Assembly: GCF_016907515.1 (NCBI RefSeq)
Contig: NZ_JAFBBY010000001.1
Location: 2,170,001 to 2,234,000, forward strand
DNA from: Nocardioides nitrophenolicus
Lineage (GTDB): Bacteria; Actinomycetota; Actinomycetes; Propionibacteriales; Nocardioidaceae
Direction: 5' to 3'
DNA: 64,000 nt
Under the pieces are notes generated by a model that ran no database searches, had not been told where the DNA came from, and saw only the letters and a program-made list of their open reading frames with translations. Positions 16,444-26,002 of the stretch are shown one piece after another (position 1 is the stretch's first letter; each line of letters opens with the position of its first letter). Made by a program: the position numbers and the translations under genes.

Positions 16444-16496
16444 TATCTGACGAATGGGCTGCTCCGGAGCCGGATCCGCAGCCCATTCGTCAGATA
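16444..16496. terminator. 19-bp perfect inverted repeat between convergent genes
   Basis: TATCTGACGAATGGGCTGC (16444-16462) pairs without mismatch with 16478-16496 across a 15-nt loop. No poly-U follows. It sits midway between the stops of the hydratase and thioesterase genes and is the likely shared transcription end. Confidence 0.8.
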
Positions 16497-16515
16497 CGCG
16501 GAGAGAACGGAACCC

Positions 16516-17070
16516 TCAGAGCTGGACGAAGAGGCCGCGCGCCTCGACGGTGGCGACCTCGCCGTGCCACAGCGCCCCGACGGTCTCGACCTTGCGGCCG
16601 CTGCGGGCGACGACCTCGCCGGTGATCCGCAGCGGTGCGTCCAGGGGCGTCGGCGCGCGGTAGTCGAGCCTCAGCGAGGCGGTGACGGCGGGGACGCCGT
16701 GGTGCTGGACCAGGCTCGAGAGGAGCACGTCGAGGAGCAGCGCGCCGACGCCGCCGTGCAGCTTGCCCGGCGGTCCGGCGTACGCCGCGCCGAGGCCGGC
16801 GGGGATCGACGCCGTGGCGCGGCCGTCCTCGAAGACCATGCTCAGGCCGGGCAGGGCCGGGTTGTCGAGGTGCCAGCCGTAGTCGCGCGCACCCACCGCC
16901 TCGTCGTACGGCGTCCGGGGGACGTCGGCCAGCTGCCGCTCGCGCAGCAGCGCGGTGAGCGCCCGCACCGACGCGACGGCCTCCGTCATGACGGGGTCGG
17001 CGACATCGGTCACGGCGGTGACCGCGGCCAGCTCGCGGACCGCCTCGGCCAGGTCGCGACGGGGGCTCAT
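16516..17070 (-). CDS. PaaI-family hot-dog thioesterase
   Basis: A 184-residue protein with a C-terminal 4HBT hot-dog domain; GKLHGGVGALLLDVLLSS contains the catalytic G-x-x-H-G-G region. It is expected to hydrolyse acyl-CoA thioesters and may rescue CoA from dead-end intermediates. Its ATG overlaps the stop of the PaaY-like gene (ATGA). PaaI and PaaY homologues side by side are also found in phenylacetate clusters, where both relieve stalled CoA intermediates. Here they follow an SDR in a KstR2-box operon. Confidence 0.8.
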   Translation of the reverse strand: MSPRRDLAEAVRELAAVTAVTDVADPVMTEAVASVRALTALLRERQLADVPRTPYDEAVGARDYGWHLDNPALPGLSMVFEDGRATASIPAGLGAAYAGPPGKLHGGVGALLLDVLLSSLVQHHGVPAVTASLRLDYRAPTPLDAPLRITGEVVARSGRKVETVGALWHGEVATVEARGLFVQL

Positions 17071-17687
17071 GGGGCCTCGCGCTCGGCGCGCACCTCGTGC
17101 AGCGGACGGCTGACGGAGGCGTCGGTGCTGACCCGCCGCCGGTCCGCCTCCTCGGCGGCGAGCGGGGTCACCTCGCGCAGCGAGGCGAGCGAGCGCTCGG
17201 CCAGCTGGCGGTAGACCCCGGGACCGTTGGACTTCCAGGCGAGCTGCGCCTCGTCGAGCTCGCGGACCACCGTCGCCGGGCTGCCGATCACCAGCGAGCG
17301 CGGCGGTGCGACGAAGCCGGCGCGGACCACGCTGCCGGCGCCGATCAGCGAGTCGGCGCCGATCCGGGCGCCGTCCATCACGACCGAGCCCATGCCGACC
17401 AGCACCCGCGGCTCGAGCCGGCAGCCGTGGAGGATCGCCCCATGGCCGACGTGGCTGCTCTCGCCGAGCACGCAGTCGGCGCCGGGGTAGACGTGCACGG
17501 TGCACGAGTCCTGGACGTTGGATCCGGCCTCGATCCGGATCCGGCCGAAGTCCGCGCGCAGGCTGGCCGAGGGCCCGATGTAGCAGCCGGGGCCGATGAT
17601 CACGTCGCCGATCACGTCGGCCGACGGGTGCACGTAGGAGGTCGGGTCGCAGACCGGCACCACGCCGTCGATCTCGTAGAACGTCAT
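17067..17687 (-). CDS. Gamma-carbonic-anhydrase/PaaY-like hexapeptide-repeat protein
   Basis: A 206-residue left-handed beta-helix protein. Hexapeptide repeats run from about 20 to 155 (VIGDVIIGPGCYIGPSASLR, SHVGHGAILHGC), with spaced histidines in the gamma-carbonic-anhydrase metal-ligand pattern. PaaY relatives are thioesterases in phenylacetate degradation and other members have carbonic anhydrase activity, so the activity is open. It follows the SDR gene by one base and overlaps the PaaI-like gene, so the three form one operon. Confidence 0.8.
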   Translation of the reverse strand: MTFYEIDGVVPVCDPTSYVHPSADVIGDVIIGPGCYIGPSASLRADFGRIRIEAGSNVQDSCTVHVYPGADCVLGESSHVGHGAILHGCRLEPRVLVGMGSVVMDGARIGADSLIGAGSVVRAGFVAPPRSLVIGSPATVVRELDEAQLAWKSNGPGVYRQLAERSLASLREVTPLAAEEADRRRVSTDASVSRPLHEVRAEREAP

Positions 17688-17688
17688 G

Positions 17689-18441
17689 TCAGGCCTTCAT
17701 CCCGCCGTCGACCACGAAGTCCTGGCCGGTGCAGTAGCTCGCCGCGTCGCTGAGCAGGAAGGCGACCATCGCGCTGATCTCGTGCGGCCGCGCGGCCCGC
17801 GGGACCGGCAGGCCGCCGACCACGCCACCGCCCTGGCGCGAGGCCTCGGACAGCATCGCGGTGTCGGCCGCGCCCGGCAGCACGCAGTTGACCCGGATCC
17901 CCCGCTCCCCGCCCAGGTCGATCGCCGCGGCCCGGCTGACGCCGCGCAGGGCGAACTTCGAGGCGCCGTAGGCACTGCTCCCCGGCCACGCCGCGAGGCC
18001 GGCCACCGAGGCGATGTTGACGATCGAGCTGCCCGGCGGCAGGTGGGGCGCGAAGGCCTGCATGCCGTGGACCGCGCCCATCACGTTGACCTGGAAGTGG
18101 CCCTCGAACATGGCGGGCGAGGTCTCCAGGAAGTGCGCGTACTCGCAGCGGCCGGCGTTGTTGACCAGGCCGTCGACCCGCCCGTACCGCTCCACCACCA
18201 GCCGCGCCAGGTCCGCCCACGCGTCGGGCGAGGTCACGTCGAGCGCGGCCGAGAGGTGCCGCTCCCCCAGCTCGGCGGCCACCTCGGCGACGCCGTCGGC
18301 CGCGAGGTCGGTCACGACGACCGTGGCACCGGCCCGCGCGAGCGTGCGCGCGTGCGCGGCGCCGAGGCCCCGGCTCGCGCCGGTGATCACGACGACCTTG
18401 TCGGTCAGGTCGACGAGGGGGCTGGGTGCGGTGTCCGACAT
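17689..18441 (-). CDS. Short-chain dehydrogenase/reductase
   Basis: About 250 residues. TGASRGLGAAHA is the nucleotide-binding turn, NNAGRC the structural motif, and SVAGLAAWPGSSAYGASKFA carries the Ser-Tyr-Lys triad. A hydroxyacyl-CoA or hydroxysteroid dehydrogenase is likely from context; it could fill the IpdF step, but I see no residue-level proof. ATG 18441 is preferred to ATG 18447 because GAGGAG lies directly against the latter. First gene of an SDR-PaaY-PaaI operon whose promoter region holds a KstR2-like box at 18468-18485. Confidence 0.8.
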   Translation of the reverse strand: MSDTAPSPLVDLTDKVVVITGASRGLGAAHARTLARAGATVVVTDLAADGVAEVAAELGERHLSAALDVTSPDAWADLARLVVERYGRVDGLVNNAGRCEYAHFLETSPAMFEGHFQVNVMGAVHGMQAFAPHLPPGSSIVNIASVAGLAAWPGSSAYGASKFALRGVSRAAAIDLGGERGIRVNCVLPGAADTAMLSEASRQGGGVVGGLPVPRAARPHEISAMVAFLLSDAASYCTGQDFVVDGGMKA

Positions 18442-18467
18442 GTTCATCTCCTCAGGGTTTCACATGA

Positions 18468-18485
18468 ACCAAGCGCTTGCTAGGT
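18468..18485. promoter_or_regulatory. KstR2-like operator between SDR operon and VOC gene
   Basis: ACCAAGCGCTTGCTAGGT contains ACCAAGCGCTTGCT, an exact match to the KstR2 motif AnCAAGnnCTTGnT. It ends seven bases before the VOC start and lies 26 bp before the SDR start. Confidence 0.85.
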
Positions 18486-18492
18486 TCTGGTC

Positions 18493-18933
18493 ATGACGTC
18501 GATCCATCACGTGGGCATCACGGTCAGCGACCTGGCGCGCTCCCTCGCGTTCTACGAGGACCTGCTCGGCGGCGAGCGCCTCGGACCCTACGAGCGCAGC
18601 GGTCCGCGCATCGACGCGGTCACCGGCTACCCGGGCGTCGTCGTACGCCAGGCGTTCGTGCGGGCCCAGGAGGGCGGGACCGTGGTCGAGCTGCTGCAGT
18701 ACGACGGGGGCTCGGACGTCGTCCTCGACCCCGACAACGGCAACGTCGGCGCCGCGCACGTCGCGATCACCGTGACCGACCTCGACGGCACGCTCGACCG
18801 GCTGCGCGAGCGCGGCGTGACCGCGCTGTCGGAGCCGATCGTGGCGAGCGAGCCGATGGCGGGCCACCGCGTGGTCTACGTGCTCGACCCGGACCGGGTG
18901 CGGGTGGAGCTGGTGGAGCCGCCCGCTCGCTGA
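18493..18933 (+). CDS. VOC superfamily (glyoxalase/dioxygenase-fold) protein
   Basis: A 146-residue single-domain vicinal-oxygen-chelate protein with two beta-alpha-beta-beta-beta halves. It starts SIHHVGITVSDL, with a candidate metal histidine, and ends with a candidate glutamate in RVELVEPP. Members include methylmalonyl-CoA epimerases, glyoxalases and isomerases. The size suits an epimerase-like CoA enzyme, and propionyl-CoA metabolism would fit sterol catabolism, but this is inference. It starts seven bases after a KstR2 box, so the message is near leaderless. It is not a member of the classical KstR2 regulon that I recall. Confidence 0.75.
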   Translation: MTSIHHVGITVSDLARSLAFYEDLLGGERLGPYERSGPRIDAVTGYPGVVVRQAFVRAQEGGTVVELLQYDGGSDVVLDPDNGNVGAAHVAITVTDLDGTLDRLRERGVTALSEPIVASEPMAGHRVVYVLDPDRVRVELVEPPAR

Positions 18934-18935
18934 GC

Positions 18936-19817
18936 TCATCGGGTCGCGGCGTTCAGCCGGGCGAGCTCGTCCTCGGTGAGCACGAGCGTCGCCGCCTGCA
19001 CCGAGTCGAGCACCGACTCCGGCCGGCTGGCCCCGGGGATCGGCACGATGCAGGGCGAGCGGGCCAGCTGCCAGGCGAGCGCGACCCGCTGCGCGCTGAC
19101 GCCGCGCTCCGCGGCGACCTGGGCGAAGGGCGCGAACGACGAGCCGAGCGCCTTCGCCTCGCGCATCCCGCCGAACGGCCCCCAGGACAGGAAGGCGAGG
19201 CCGAGCTCGGCGCACAGGTCGATCTCGACCTCGCTGCCGCGGGCGAGCGGGGAGTACTCGTTCTGCACCGCGACCAGGGCGTCGCCGAGGATCGAGGCGG
19301 CGAGGCGGATCTGGTCGACGCCGGCGTTGGAGATGCCGATCCGGGCCACGATCCCGTCGTCCACGAGCTCCCGCAGCGCCGTCATCGACTCCCGGTAAGG
19401 ACGCCGCGGGTCCGGCCGGTGGTGCTGGTAGAGCGGGATCACGTCGAGCCCCAGCCGCTCCCGGGAGGCTTCCGCCGCGGCCCGGAGGTGGTCGCGGCCG
19501 CCGTCGATCCACCAGGTCAGCCCGTCGCGGGTGTGCCCGCCCTTGGTCGCGACCACGATGTCGTCGAGTGGGCCGCCCCAGGACCGGAGCGCCGTCATCA
19601 ACGCGCGCTCGTTGACGCCGTAGCCACCCGGGGTGTCGAAGCCGGTCGGGCCGTAGACGTCGGCGGTGTCGAAGAGGGTGACGCCGGCGTCGAGGGCGGC
19701 GTGCACGGCTCGGGTCCCGCGTTCGACGTCGCTGTCCGGCGTCTGGGTGAGCGTCATCGCACCGAAGCCGATCGCCGACACCTCCAGGTCGCCGAGCCGC
19801 CGGCGCGGGAGACTCAC
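18936..19817 (-). CDS. Aldo/keto reductase
   Basis: A 293-residue AKR barrel. The catalytic tetrad is recognisable: Asp and Tyr in FDTADVYG, Lys in VATKGG, and His in YQHHRPDP. The C-terminal NADP-binding segment IPGASRPESVLDSV is present. The GTG at 19817 overlaps the upstream SDR stop (GTGA), so the two are translationally coupled. Reduction of a keto group in a sterol or hydroxy-acid intermediate is plausible; the substrate is unknown. It converges on the VOC gene with two bases between stops. Confidence 0.8.
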   Translation of the reverse strand: MSLPRRRLGDLEVSAIGFGAMTLTQTPDSDVERGTRAVHAALDAGVTLFDTADVYGPTGFDTPGGYGVNERALMTALRSWGGPLDDIVVATKGGHTRDGLTWWIDGGRDHLRAAAEASRERLGLDVIPLYQHHRPDPRRPYRESMTALRELVDDGIVARIGISNAGVDQIRLAASILGDALVAVQNEYSPLARGSEVEIDLCAELGLAFLSWGPFGGMREAKALGSSFAPFAQVAAERGVSAQRVALAWQLARSPCIVPIPGASRPESVLDSVQAATLVLTEDELARLNAATR

Positions 19818-20536
19818 TTGCCCACCGCCGTCCAGCCGCCGTCGACCGGGACGCACACGCCGGTGGTGAAGGTGGCGTCGAGGAGCAGGTGCACGATCTC
19901 GCGCGCCATCTCGGCGGGTGTGCAGAGCCGGCCGAGCGGGGTGCGCGCCTCGACCGGCGCGACGTCGTACCCGTGGTCGATCAGGTCCTGCACCATCGGG
20001 GTGCGGGTGTGGCCGGGCGCGACCGCGTTGACCCGGACGCCGAGGCCGGCCCACTCGATCGCCAGGTTCTCGGTGAGCTGGCGCACCGCGGCCTTGGCGA
20101 CGCCGTAGTCCGACTGGTTCGCCCACCCGCCGTACGCCGTCGTCGAGGCCAGGGTCACGACCGAGGCGCCCGAGGCGGCATCGAGCTCGACCAGGCGCCG
20201 GACGACGGCGGAGGCGGTGAGCAGGGTCCCGACGACGTGGACGTCCAGCAGCCGTCGCACGCCGGCCGGGTCGAGCTCGAGCGCGGGGACGTAGGCGCCG
20301 CGGATCCCGTGGCTGGTCACCAGATGCCGCACGACGCCGCGCTCCCGCTCGGCCGCGGTCAGTGCCGTGGCGACCGCGTCCGCATCGGTCACGTCGAGCC
20401 GGCGGTGCCCCACGTCGTCGCGGTCAGGCTCACTCAGGTCCCAGACGGTCACCGCGTGCCCGCGCTCCCGGAGCTGGTCGACGACCGCCGCTCCGATCCC
20501 GCTGGCGCCACCCGTCACCACCACATGTCCGGCCAT
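19814..20536 (-). CDS. Short-chain dehydrogenase/reductase
   Basis: A 240-residue SDR. TGGASGIGAAV is the cofactor turn, TSHGIRG replaces the usual NNAG, and TLASTTAYGGWANQSDYGVAK gives the Ser-Tyr-Lys triad. Start ATG 20536 has an AGAGGTGG ribosome-binding site. It heads an SDR-AKR operon divergent from ipdAB, with a KstR2-like box 20 bp upstream. A hydroxysteroid or hydroxyacyl-CoA dehydrogenase role is inferred from that control. Confidence 0.8.
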   Translation of the reverse strand: MAGHVVVTGGASGIGAAVVDQLRERGHAVTVWDLSEPDRDDVGHRRLDVTDADAVATALTAAERERGVVRHLVTSHGIRGAYVPALELDPAGVRRLLDVHVVGTLLTASAVVRRLVELDAASGASVVTLASTTAYGGWANQSDYGVAKAAVRQLTENLAIEWAGLGVRVNAVAPGHTRTPMVQDLIDHGYDVAPVEARTPLGRLCTPAEMAREIVHLLLDATFTTGVCVPVDGGWTAVGK

Positions 20537-20555
20537 CGGCCCACCTCTCGGACTA

Positions 20556-20573
20556 ACCAAGCGTTTGCTTGTG
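20556..20573. promoter_or_regulatory. KstR2-like operator for the SDR-AKR operon
   Basis: ACCAAGCGTTTGCTTGTG fits AnCAAGnnCTTGnT with one change (TTTG for CTTG). An overlapping small palindrome GCTTG-TGATG-CAAGC follows. Confidence 0.7.
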
Positions 20574-20651
20574 ATGCAAGCATTGAGACGACCGGAGCGC
20601 AAGGGCAGTCCCCTCCAGTGGCACTGCCCGAGCGGGCGAGGTACAGTCGCC

Positions 20652-20669
20652 ACCAAGCAAGCGCTAGGT
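20652..20669. promoter_or_regulatory. KstR2-like operator for ipdAB
   Basis: ACCAAGCAAGCGCTAGGT lies 11 bp before the ipdA ATG, with GGAGGA as ribosome-binding site between. The core AGCAAGCGCTAGGT fits AnCAAGnnCTTGnT with one change. Confidence 0.8.
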
Positions 20670-20680
20670 ATGGAGGAGTG

Positions 20681-21499
20681 ATGGCGGACAAGACCATGCG
20701 GCTGGCCGACTTGGCGAGCCACGTCCGGTCGGGCATGACCATCGGGATCGGCGGCTGGGGCTCCCGGCGCAAGCCGATGGCACTGGTGCGCGAGCTGCTC
20801 CGCAGCGACGTGACCGACCTGACCGTCGTCACCTTCGGTGGCCCCGACGTGGGCCTGCTCTGCGCCGCGGGCAAGGTCAAGCGGCTGGTCTACGGCTTCG
20901 TCTCGCTCGACAGCATCCCGCTCGACCCCCACTTCCGGGCGGCCCGCGAGGCCGGCTCGATCGAGACGACCGAGTACGACGAGGGCATGTTCGTCGCCGC
21001 CCTCCGGGCAGGCGCCGCCCGGCTGAGCTTCCAGCCGATCCGGGCCGGGCTCGCCTCGGACGTGCTGACGATGAACCCGGAGCTCAAGACCGTGGCCTCG
21101 CCGTACGACGACGAGGTCTACGTCGCGGTCCCCGGCGTCCGGATGGACCTCGCGCTGATCCACCTCAACCGCGCCGATGCCGCCGGGAACGGGCAGTATC
21201 TGGGGCCGGACCCCTACTTCGACGACCTCTACGCGATGGCCGCCGACCGCTGCATCATGAGCGTCGAGCAGGTGGTCCCCACCGCCGACCTCACCAAGGA
21301 CGCGCCACCGCAGTCACTGCTGGTCAGCCGGATGTTCGTCTCCGGCGTCGTCGAGGCGCCGGGCGGCGCGGGCTTCACCAGCTGCGATCCCGACTACGGC
21401 CGCGACGAGGCCGCGCAGCGCGCGTACGTCGACGCCGCGCGCGATCCCGAGACCTGGGCGGCGTTCGCGAAGAGCTACCTCGAGGAGGCCGTCCGATGA
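20681..21499 (+). CDS. ipdA: COCHEA-CoA hydrolase subunit IpdA (class I CoA-transferase fold)
   Basis: A 272-residue CoA-transferase alpha-like subunit. It opens with IGIGGWGSRRKPMALVREL and keeps TFGGPDVGLLCAAGKVKRLV. IpdAB is named as a transferase by fold but hydrolyses the last ring-derived CoA ester (COCHEA-CoA) of sterol C/D-ring degradation in mycobacteria and rhodococci. The ATG at 20681 has GGAGGA upstream. The gene overlaps ipdB by four bases (ATGA), lies behind a KstR2 box and sits near kstR2 and fadD3, all as expected for this pathway. A different substrate-specific CoA-transferase is the main alternative. Confidence 0.85.
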   Translation: MADKTMRLADLASHVRSGMTIGIGGWGSRRKPMALVRELLRSDVTDLTVVTFGGPDVGLLCAAGKVKRLVYGFVSLDSIPLDPHFRAAREAGSIETTEYDEGMFVAALRAGAARLSFQPIRAGLASDVLTMNPELKTVASPYDDEVYVAVPGVRMDLALIHLNRADAAGNGQYLGPDPYFDDLYAMAADRCIMSVEQVVPTADLTKDAPPQSLLVSRMFVSGVVEAPGGAGFTSCDPDYGRDEAAQRAYVDAARDPETWAAFAKSYLEEAVR

Positions 21500-22263
21500 G
21501 CGACGTCACCGACATCACCCGCGCCGAGGTCTGCGTCGTCGCCTGCGCCGACGCCTGGCGTGGGTCCGGCGAGGTGCTGGCCCACGCGGTCGGCATCGTG
21601 CCGACCATCAGCGCCCGGCTCGCGAAGCTCACCTTCGAGCCCGATCTGGTGCTCACCGACGGCGACTGCTTCTTGATGAGCGAGCCGCCGCCACTGGGCC
21701 GCAACGCCTCCGCGGGCGGGACCATCGAGTCGTGGGCGCCGTTCCGCCGGATCTTCGAGATCCTCGCGACCGGCCGCCGGCACAGCATGATGGGCGCCAG
21801 CCAGGTGGATCGCCACGGCAACCAGAACATCTCCTCCATCGGTGACTGGCGCAAGCCGACCCGGCAGCTGATCGGCGTGCGCGGCGCGCCGGGCAACACG
21901 GTCAACCACCGCGTCGACTACTGGGTCTCCCGCCACTCCGCCCGGGTGTTCGTGGAGGCGGTCGACGTCGTGTCGGGGGTCGGCAACGACCGGGCGCGCG
22001 CCCACGGTGGCGCCGCACTGCGCTTCCACGACCTCGGCGTGGTGGTGACCGACCTCGCCGTGCTCGACTACGACGACGCCGGCCTGCTGAAGGTCCGCTC
22101 CCTGCACCCGGGCGTCACCGCCGACGAGGTCACCGAGCAGACCGGCTTCGCGATCGACGTCAGCGGCGCCACCACGACCCGCCTGCCCACCGCCGAGGAG
22201 CTCGAGCTGATCCGCACCGTGCTCGACCCGGCGGGCTTGCGCGACAAGGAGGTCCGGCGCTGA
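21496..22263 (+). CDS. ipdB: COCHEA-CoA hydrolase subunit IpdB
   Basis: A 255-residue beta-type subunit that pairs with IpdA. Characteristic stretches are FLMSEPPPLGRNASAGG and MMGASQVDRHGNQNISSIGD. The two subunits form the active hydrolase of the last sterol ring. It is translationally coupled to ipdA. Its stop lies in the loop of a 10-bp stem hairpin (22251-22275) that separates it from the convergent kstR2. Confidence 0.85.
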   Translation: MSDVTDITRAEVCVVACADAWRGSGEVLAHAVGIVPTISARLAKLTFEPDLVLTDGDCFLMSEPPPLGRNASAGGTIESWAPFRRIFEILATGRRHSMMGASQVDRHGNQNISSIGDWRKPTRQLIGVRGAPGNTVNHRVDYWVSRHSARVFVEAVDVVSGVGNDRARAHGGAALRFHDLGVVVTDLAVLDYDDAGLLKVRSLHPGVTADEVTEQTGFAIDVSGATTTRLPTAEELELIRTVLDPAGLRDKEVRR

Positions 22264-22275
22264 GCGCGCCGGACC
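22251..22275. terminator. Hairpin between ipdB and kstR2
   Basis: GGTCCGGCGC and GCGCCGGACC pair perfectly around TGAGC, whose first three bases are the ipdB stop codon. There is no U-tract. It probably works in both directions between convergent genes. Confidence 0.65.
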
Positions 22276-22283
22276 TCGGCGGG

Positions 22284-22919
22284 TCACTCGGCGAGCAGTC
22301 CGCCGTGGAGCATCTCGATGTACTGGTCGGCCAGTGCCTTGTGCTGGAGGCGTCCGCGCGGGTTGTACCAGCGCACCGTGGACCAGATCGCGTCGCGGAT
22401 GAAGCGGTAGGTCGTGCTGGGGTCGAGGTCGGCGCGGAAGTCCAGCTCCTTCTGCCCCTGCTTGATCACGTTCAGCCAGACCTTCTCGACGTCGAGGCTG
22501 GCCTTCGCGACGAACGCGAACTCGGCCGTCGTCGTCAGCAGCGCCGCCTCGTTCTGGTAGAGCGCGACGGCGAAGGGCACCTTGTGGATGGTCTCGAACG
22601 AGTTGTAGATCAGCCCGTCGAGCGCGTCGCGCGGCGTCTGCCGGCTCTCCGCGATCTCGCGGATGTCGCTGAGGAGGTTGCCCATGAACTCCCGGAGGAT
22701 CTCGGTGAGCATGGCCTCCTTGGAGTCGAAGTGGTGGTAGAGGCTGCCGGAGAGGATCCCGGCCTCGTCGGCGATGTCGCGCACCGTGGTCTGGGAGTAC
22801 CCGCGGGTCGCGAACATCTCCGCCGCGATCGCCAGGAGCTGCGCTCGCCGGGACGAACCCGCGCCATTGCTCCGCCGACGACCGCCTCGCGTCGTAGCCT
22901 CGTTGTTGCTGCTCGCCAT
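22284..22919 (-). CDS. kstR2: TetR family repressor of late sterol catabolism, KstR2
   Basis: A 211-residue TetR protein from ATG 22919. The helix-turn-helix is TVRDIADEAGILSGSLYHHF (about 44-63), a sequence typical of KstR2, and the ligand domain carries NVIKQGQKELDFRADLD. KstR2 represses ring C/D genes and is released by HIP-CoA, the product of FadD3. Here it is divergent from fadD3 across an exact KstR2 box (23007-23020), and similar boxes stand before four other promoters. A basic Ser/Arg/Asn-rich N-terminal tail precedes the helix-turn-helix. Confidence 0.88.
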   Translation of the reverse strand: MASSNNEATTRGGRRRSNGAGSSRRAQLLAIAAEMFATRGYSQTTVRDIADEAGILSGSLYHHFDSKEAMLTEILREFMGNLLSDIREIAESRQTPRDALDGLIYNSFETIHKVPFAVALYQNEAALLTTTAEFAFVAKASLDVEKVWLNVIKQGQKELDFRADLDPSTTYRFIRDAIWSTVRWYNPRGRLQHKALADQYIEMLHGGLLAE

Positions 22920-23006
22920 GACCTGATCCTCTCCCACGCGCGGCACCACGCCGCAGCACCCCGCCCCATGCTCGTTCCGGACCGGGCCGACAGGGCTAGA
23001 GTACCT

Positions 23007-23020
23007 AACAAGCACTTGTT
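23007..23020. promoter_or_regulatory. KstR2 operator between kstR2 and fadD3
   Basis: AACAAGCACTTGTT is a near-perfect palindrome and an exact match to AnCAAGnnCTTGnT. It lies 18 bp before the fadD3 ATG and is placed for autoregulation of kstR2. Confidence 0.85.
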
Positions 23021-23038
23021 CACGAGGAGTCTCGCCTG

Positions 23039-24595
<1,557 letters not shown>

Positions 24596-24605
24596 GGCAC
24601 GGCGC

Positions 24606-25304
24606 TCACAGCGCGATCAGCTCCTGGACGGCACGGTCGCCGAGCTGCTCCACCGGGCCGTCGCCGACCAGCCGGCCCTTGCGCAGGGCCAGGTAGCGGT
24701 CGGCGACCTTCTGGATCATGCCGATGTGCTGCTCGACGAGCAGCAGCGCGGTGCCCCGGGAGCGGATCTCCTTCAGCGCCTCCACGATCGCGTCGATGAT
24801 GACCGGCGCCAGGCCCTCGGTGGGCTCGTCGAGCATGAGCAGCGACGGCCCGGCCATCAGCGCCCGGGCGATCGCGAGCATCTGCTGCTCGCCGCCGGAC
24901 AGGGAGGTGCCGGGACGCTTGCGGCCACGGGCCAGGTTGGGGAAGAGCTGGTAGAGGTCCTCCACCGACCAGCTGCTCGATCGCCCCGAGGCGCGGCCGA
25001 GCAGGATGTTCTCCTCGACGGTGAGGTTGCTGAAGATCCGCTTGCCCTGGGGGACCAGCGAGACGCCGCGGGCCGTCGGGAGATGGGCCTTCCGGCCGAC
25101 CGGAACGCCGTCGACGAGGATCTCGCCGGAGACGGTCGGCACGCCGTAGACCGACATCAGCGTCGTCGTCTTGCCCGCGCCGTTGCGGCCGACCAGGCCG
25201 ACCGTCTCGCCGGGTGCGATCGAGAACGAGAGCTCCTGCAGGATGACCGAGCCGGCGTACCCGGCGGTGACGCCCCGGAACTCGAGGACGGGTGTGGTGC
25301 TCAT
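24606..25304 (-). CDS. livF: Branched-chain-amino-acid-type ABC transporter ATPase LivF
   Basis: A 232-residue ATPase. Walker A is GRNGAGKTT, the signature is LSGGEQQMLAIARAL, Walker B is LLMLDEP, and the switch histidine is in LLVEQH. With LivG it drives import by the LivHM channel. Last gene of the livKHMGF operon; its ATG overlaps the livG stop. Liv-type importers take up aromatic and alicyclic acids as well as amino acids, and the setting among CoA-ester catabolic genes favours a carboxylate. Confidence 0.9.
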   Translation of the reverse strand: MSTTPVLEFRGVTAGYAGSVILQELSFSIAPGETVGLVGRNGAGKTTTLMSVYGVPTVSGEILVDGVPVGRKAHLPTARGVSLVPQGKRIFSNLTVEENILLGRASGRSSSWSVEDLYQLFPNLARGRKRPGTSLSGGEQQMLAIARALMAGPSLLMLDEPTEGLAPVIIDAIVEALKEIRSRGTALLLVEQHIGMIQKVADRYLALRKGRLVGDGPVEQLGDRAVQELIAL

Positions 25305-26002
25305 GCGGCGCTCCCCAGGTAGGCACGGATCACGTTCTCGTCGGCCCGCACCTCGTCGGGTGCGCCGGAGGCCAGCACCTTGCCGAGGTCCAGGACGGTG
25401 ATCACGTCACAGGTCCGGAAGACGCCGTCGACGTCGTGCTCGACGAGCAGGGCCGCGACCTCGCGCTCCTTGCACAGGTCGCGCACGTGCTGGAGCATCC
25501 GCACCGACTCGTCGTGGACCAGGCCGGCGCAGGGCTCGTCGAGCAGCACCACCTTGGGCCGGCCGATGAGCGCGATGGCGAGGTCGACCGAGCGCTGGGT
25601 GCCGTAGGCGATCTCCGAGCAGACCTGGTCGCGGACCGGGTCCAGCCCGAGGGTGGACACGATCTCGGCCAGGTCCGGCTCGTCGTTGCGGCGCGCGATC
25701 ATCTCGAGCTGGTCGCCCACGGTCATCGAGCCGAACACGCTGGTGCGCTGGAAGGAGCGGGCCAGTCCGCGCCGGCGCCGCCAGCGCACCGAGCGCCGGG
25801 TGATCTCGGCGCCCTCGAAGCGCACCGTGCCGGACGAGGGCCGCTTGCGGCCGGAGAGGGCGTCGATGAAGGTCGACTTGCCGGCGCCGTTGGGGCCGAT
25901 CACGCCGTGCACCACCCCGGGCTCGAGGGTGATGTCGACGTCGTCGAGGGCGACGTGCGCGCCGTAGCGGACGGTGAGCCCGCGTCCTTCGAAGATGCTC
26001 AT
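25301..26002 (-). CDS. livG: Branched-chain-amino-acid-type ABC transporter ATPase LivG
   Basis: A 233-residue ATPase with Walker A GPNGAGKST, a LivG-style degenerate signature (AYGTQRSVDLAIAL), Walker B VVLLDEP and switch LLVEHDVD. Partner of LivF at the cytoplasmic face of the LivHM permease. Overlaps livM by four bases and livF by four bases, so translation of the operon is coupled. Confidence 0.9.
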   Translation of the reverse strand: MSIFEGRGLTVRYGAHVALDDVDITLEPGVVHGVIGPNGAGKSTFIDALSGRKRPSSGTVRFEGAEITRRSVRWRRRRGLARSFQRTSVFGSMTVGDQLEMIARRNDEPDLAEIVSTLGLDPVRDQVCSEIAYGTQRSVDLAIALIGRPKVVLLDEPCAGLVHDESVRMLQHVRDLCKEREVAALLVEHDVDGVFRTCDVITVLDLGKVLASGAPDEVRADENVIRAYLGSAA

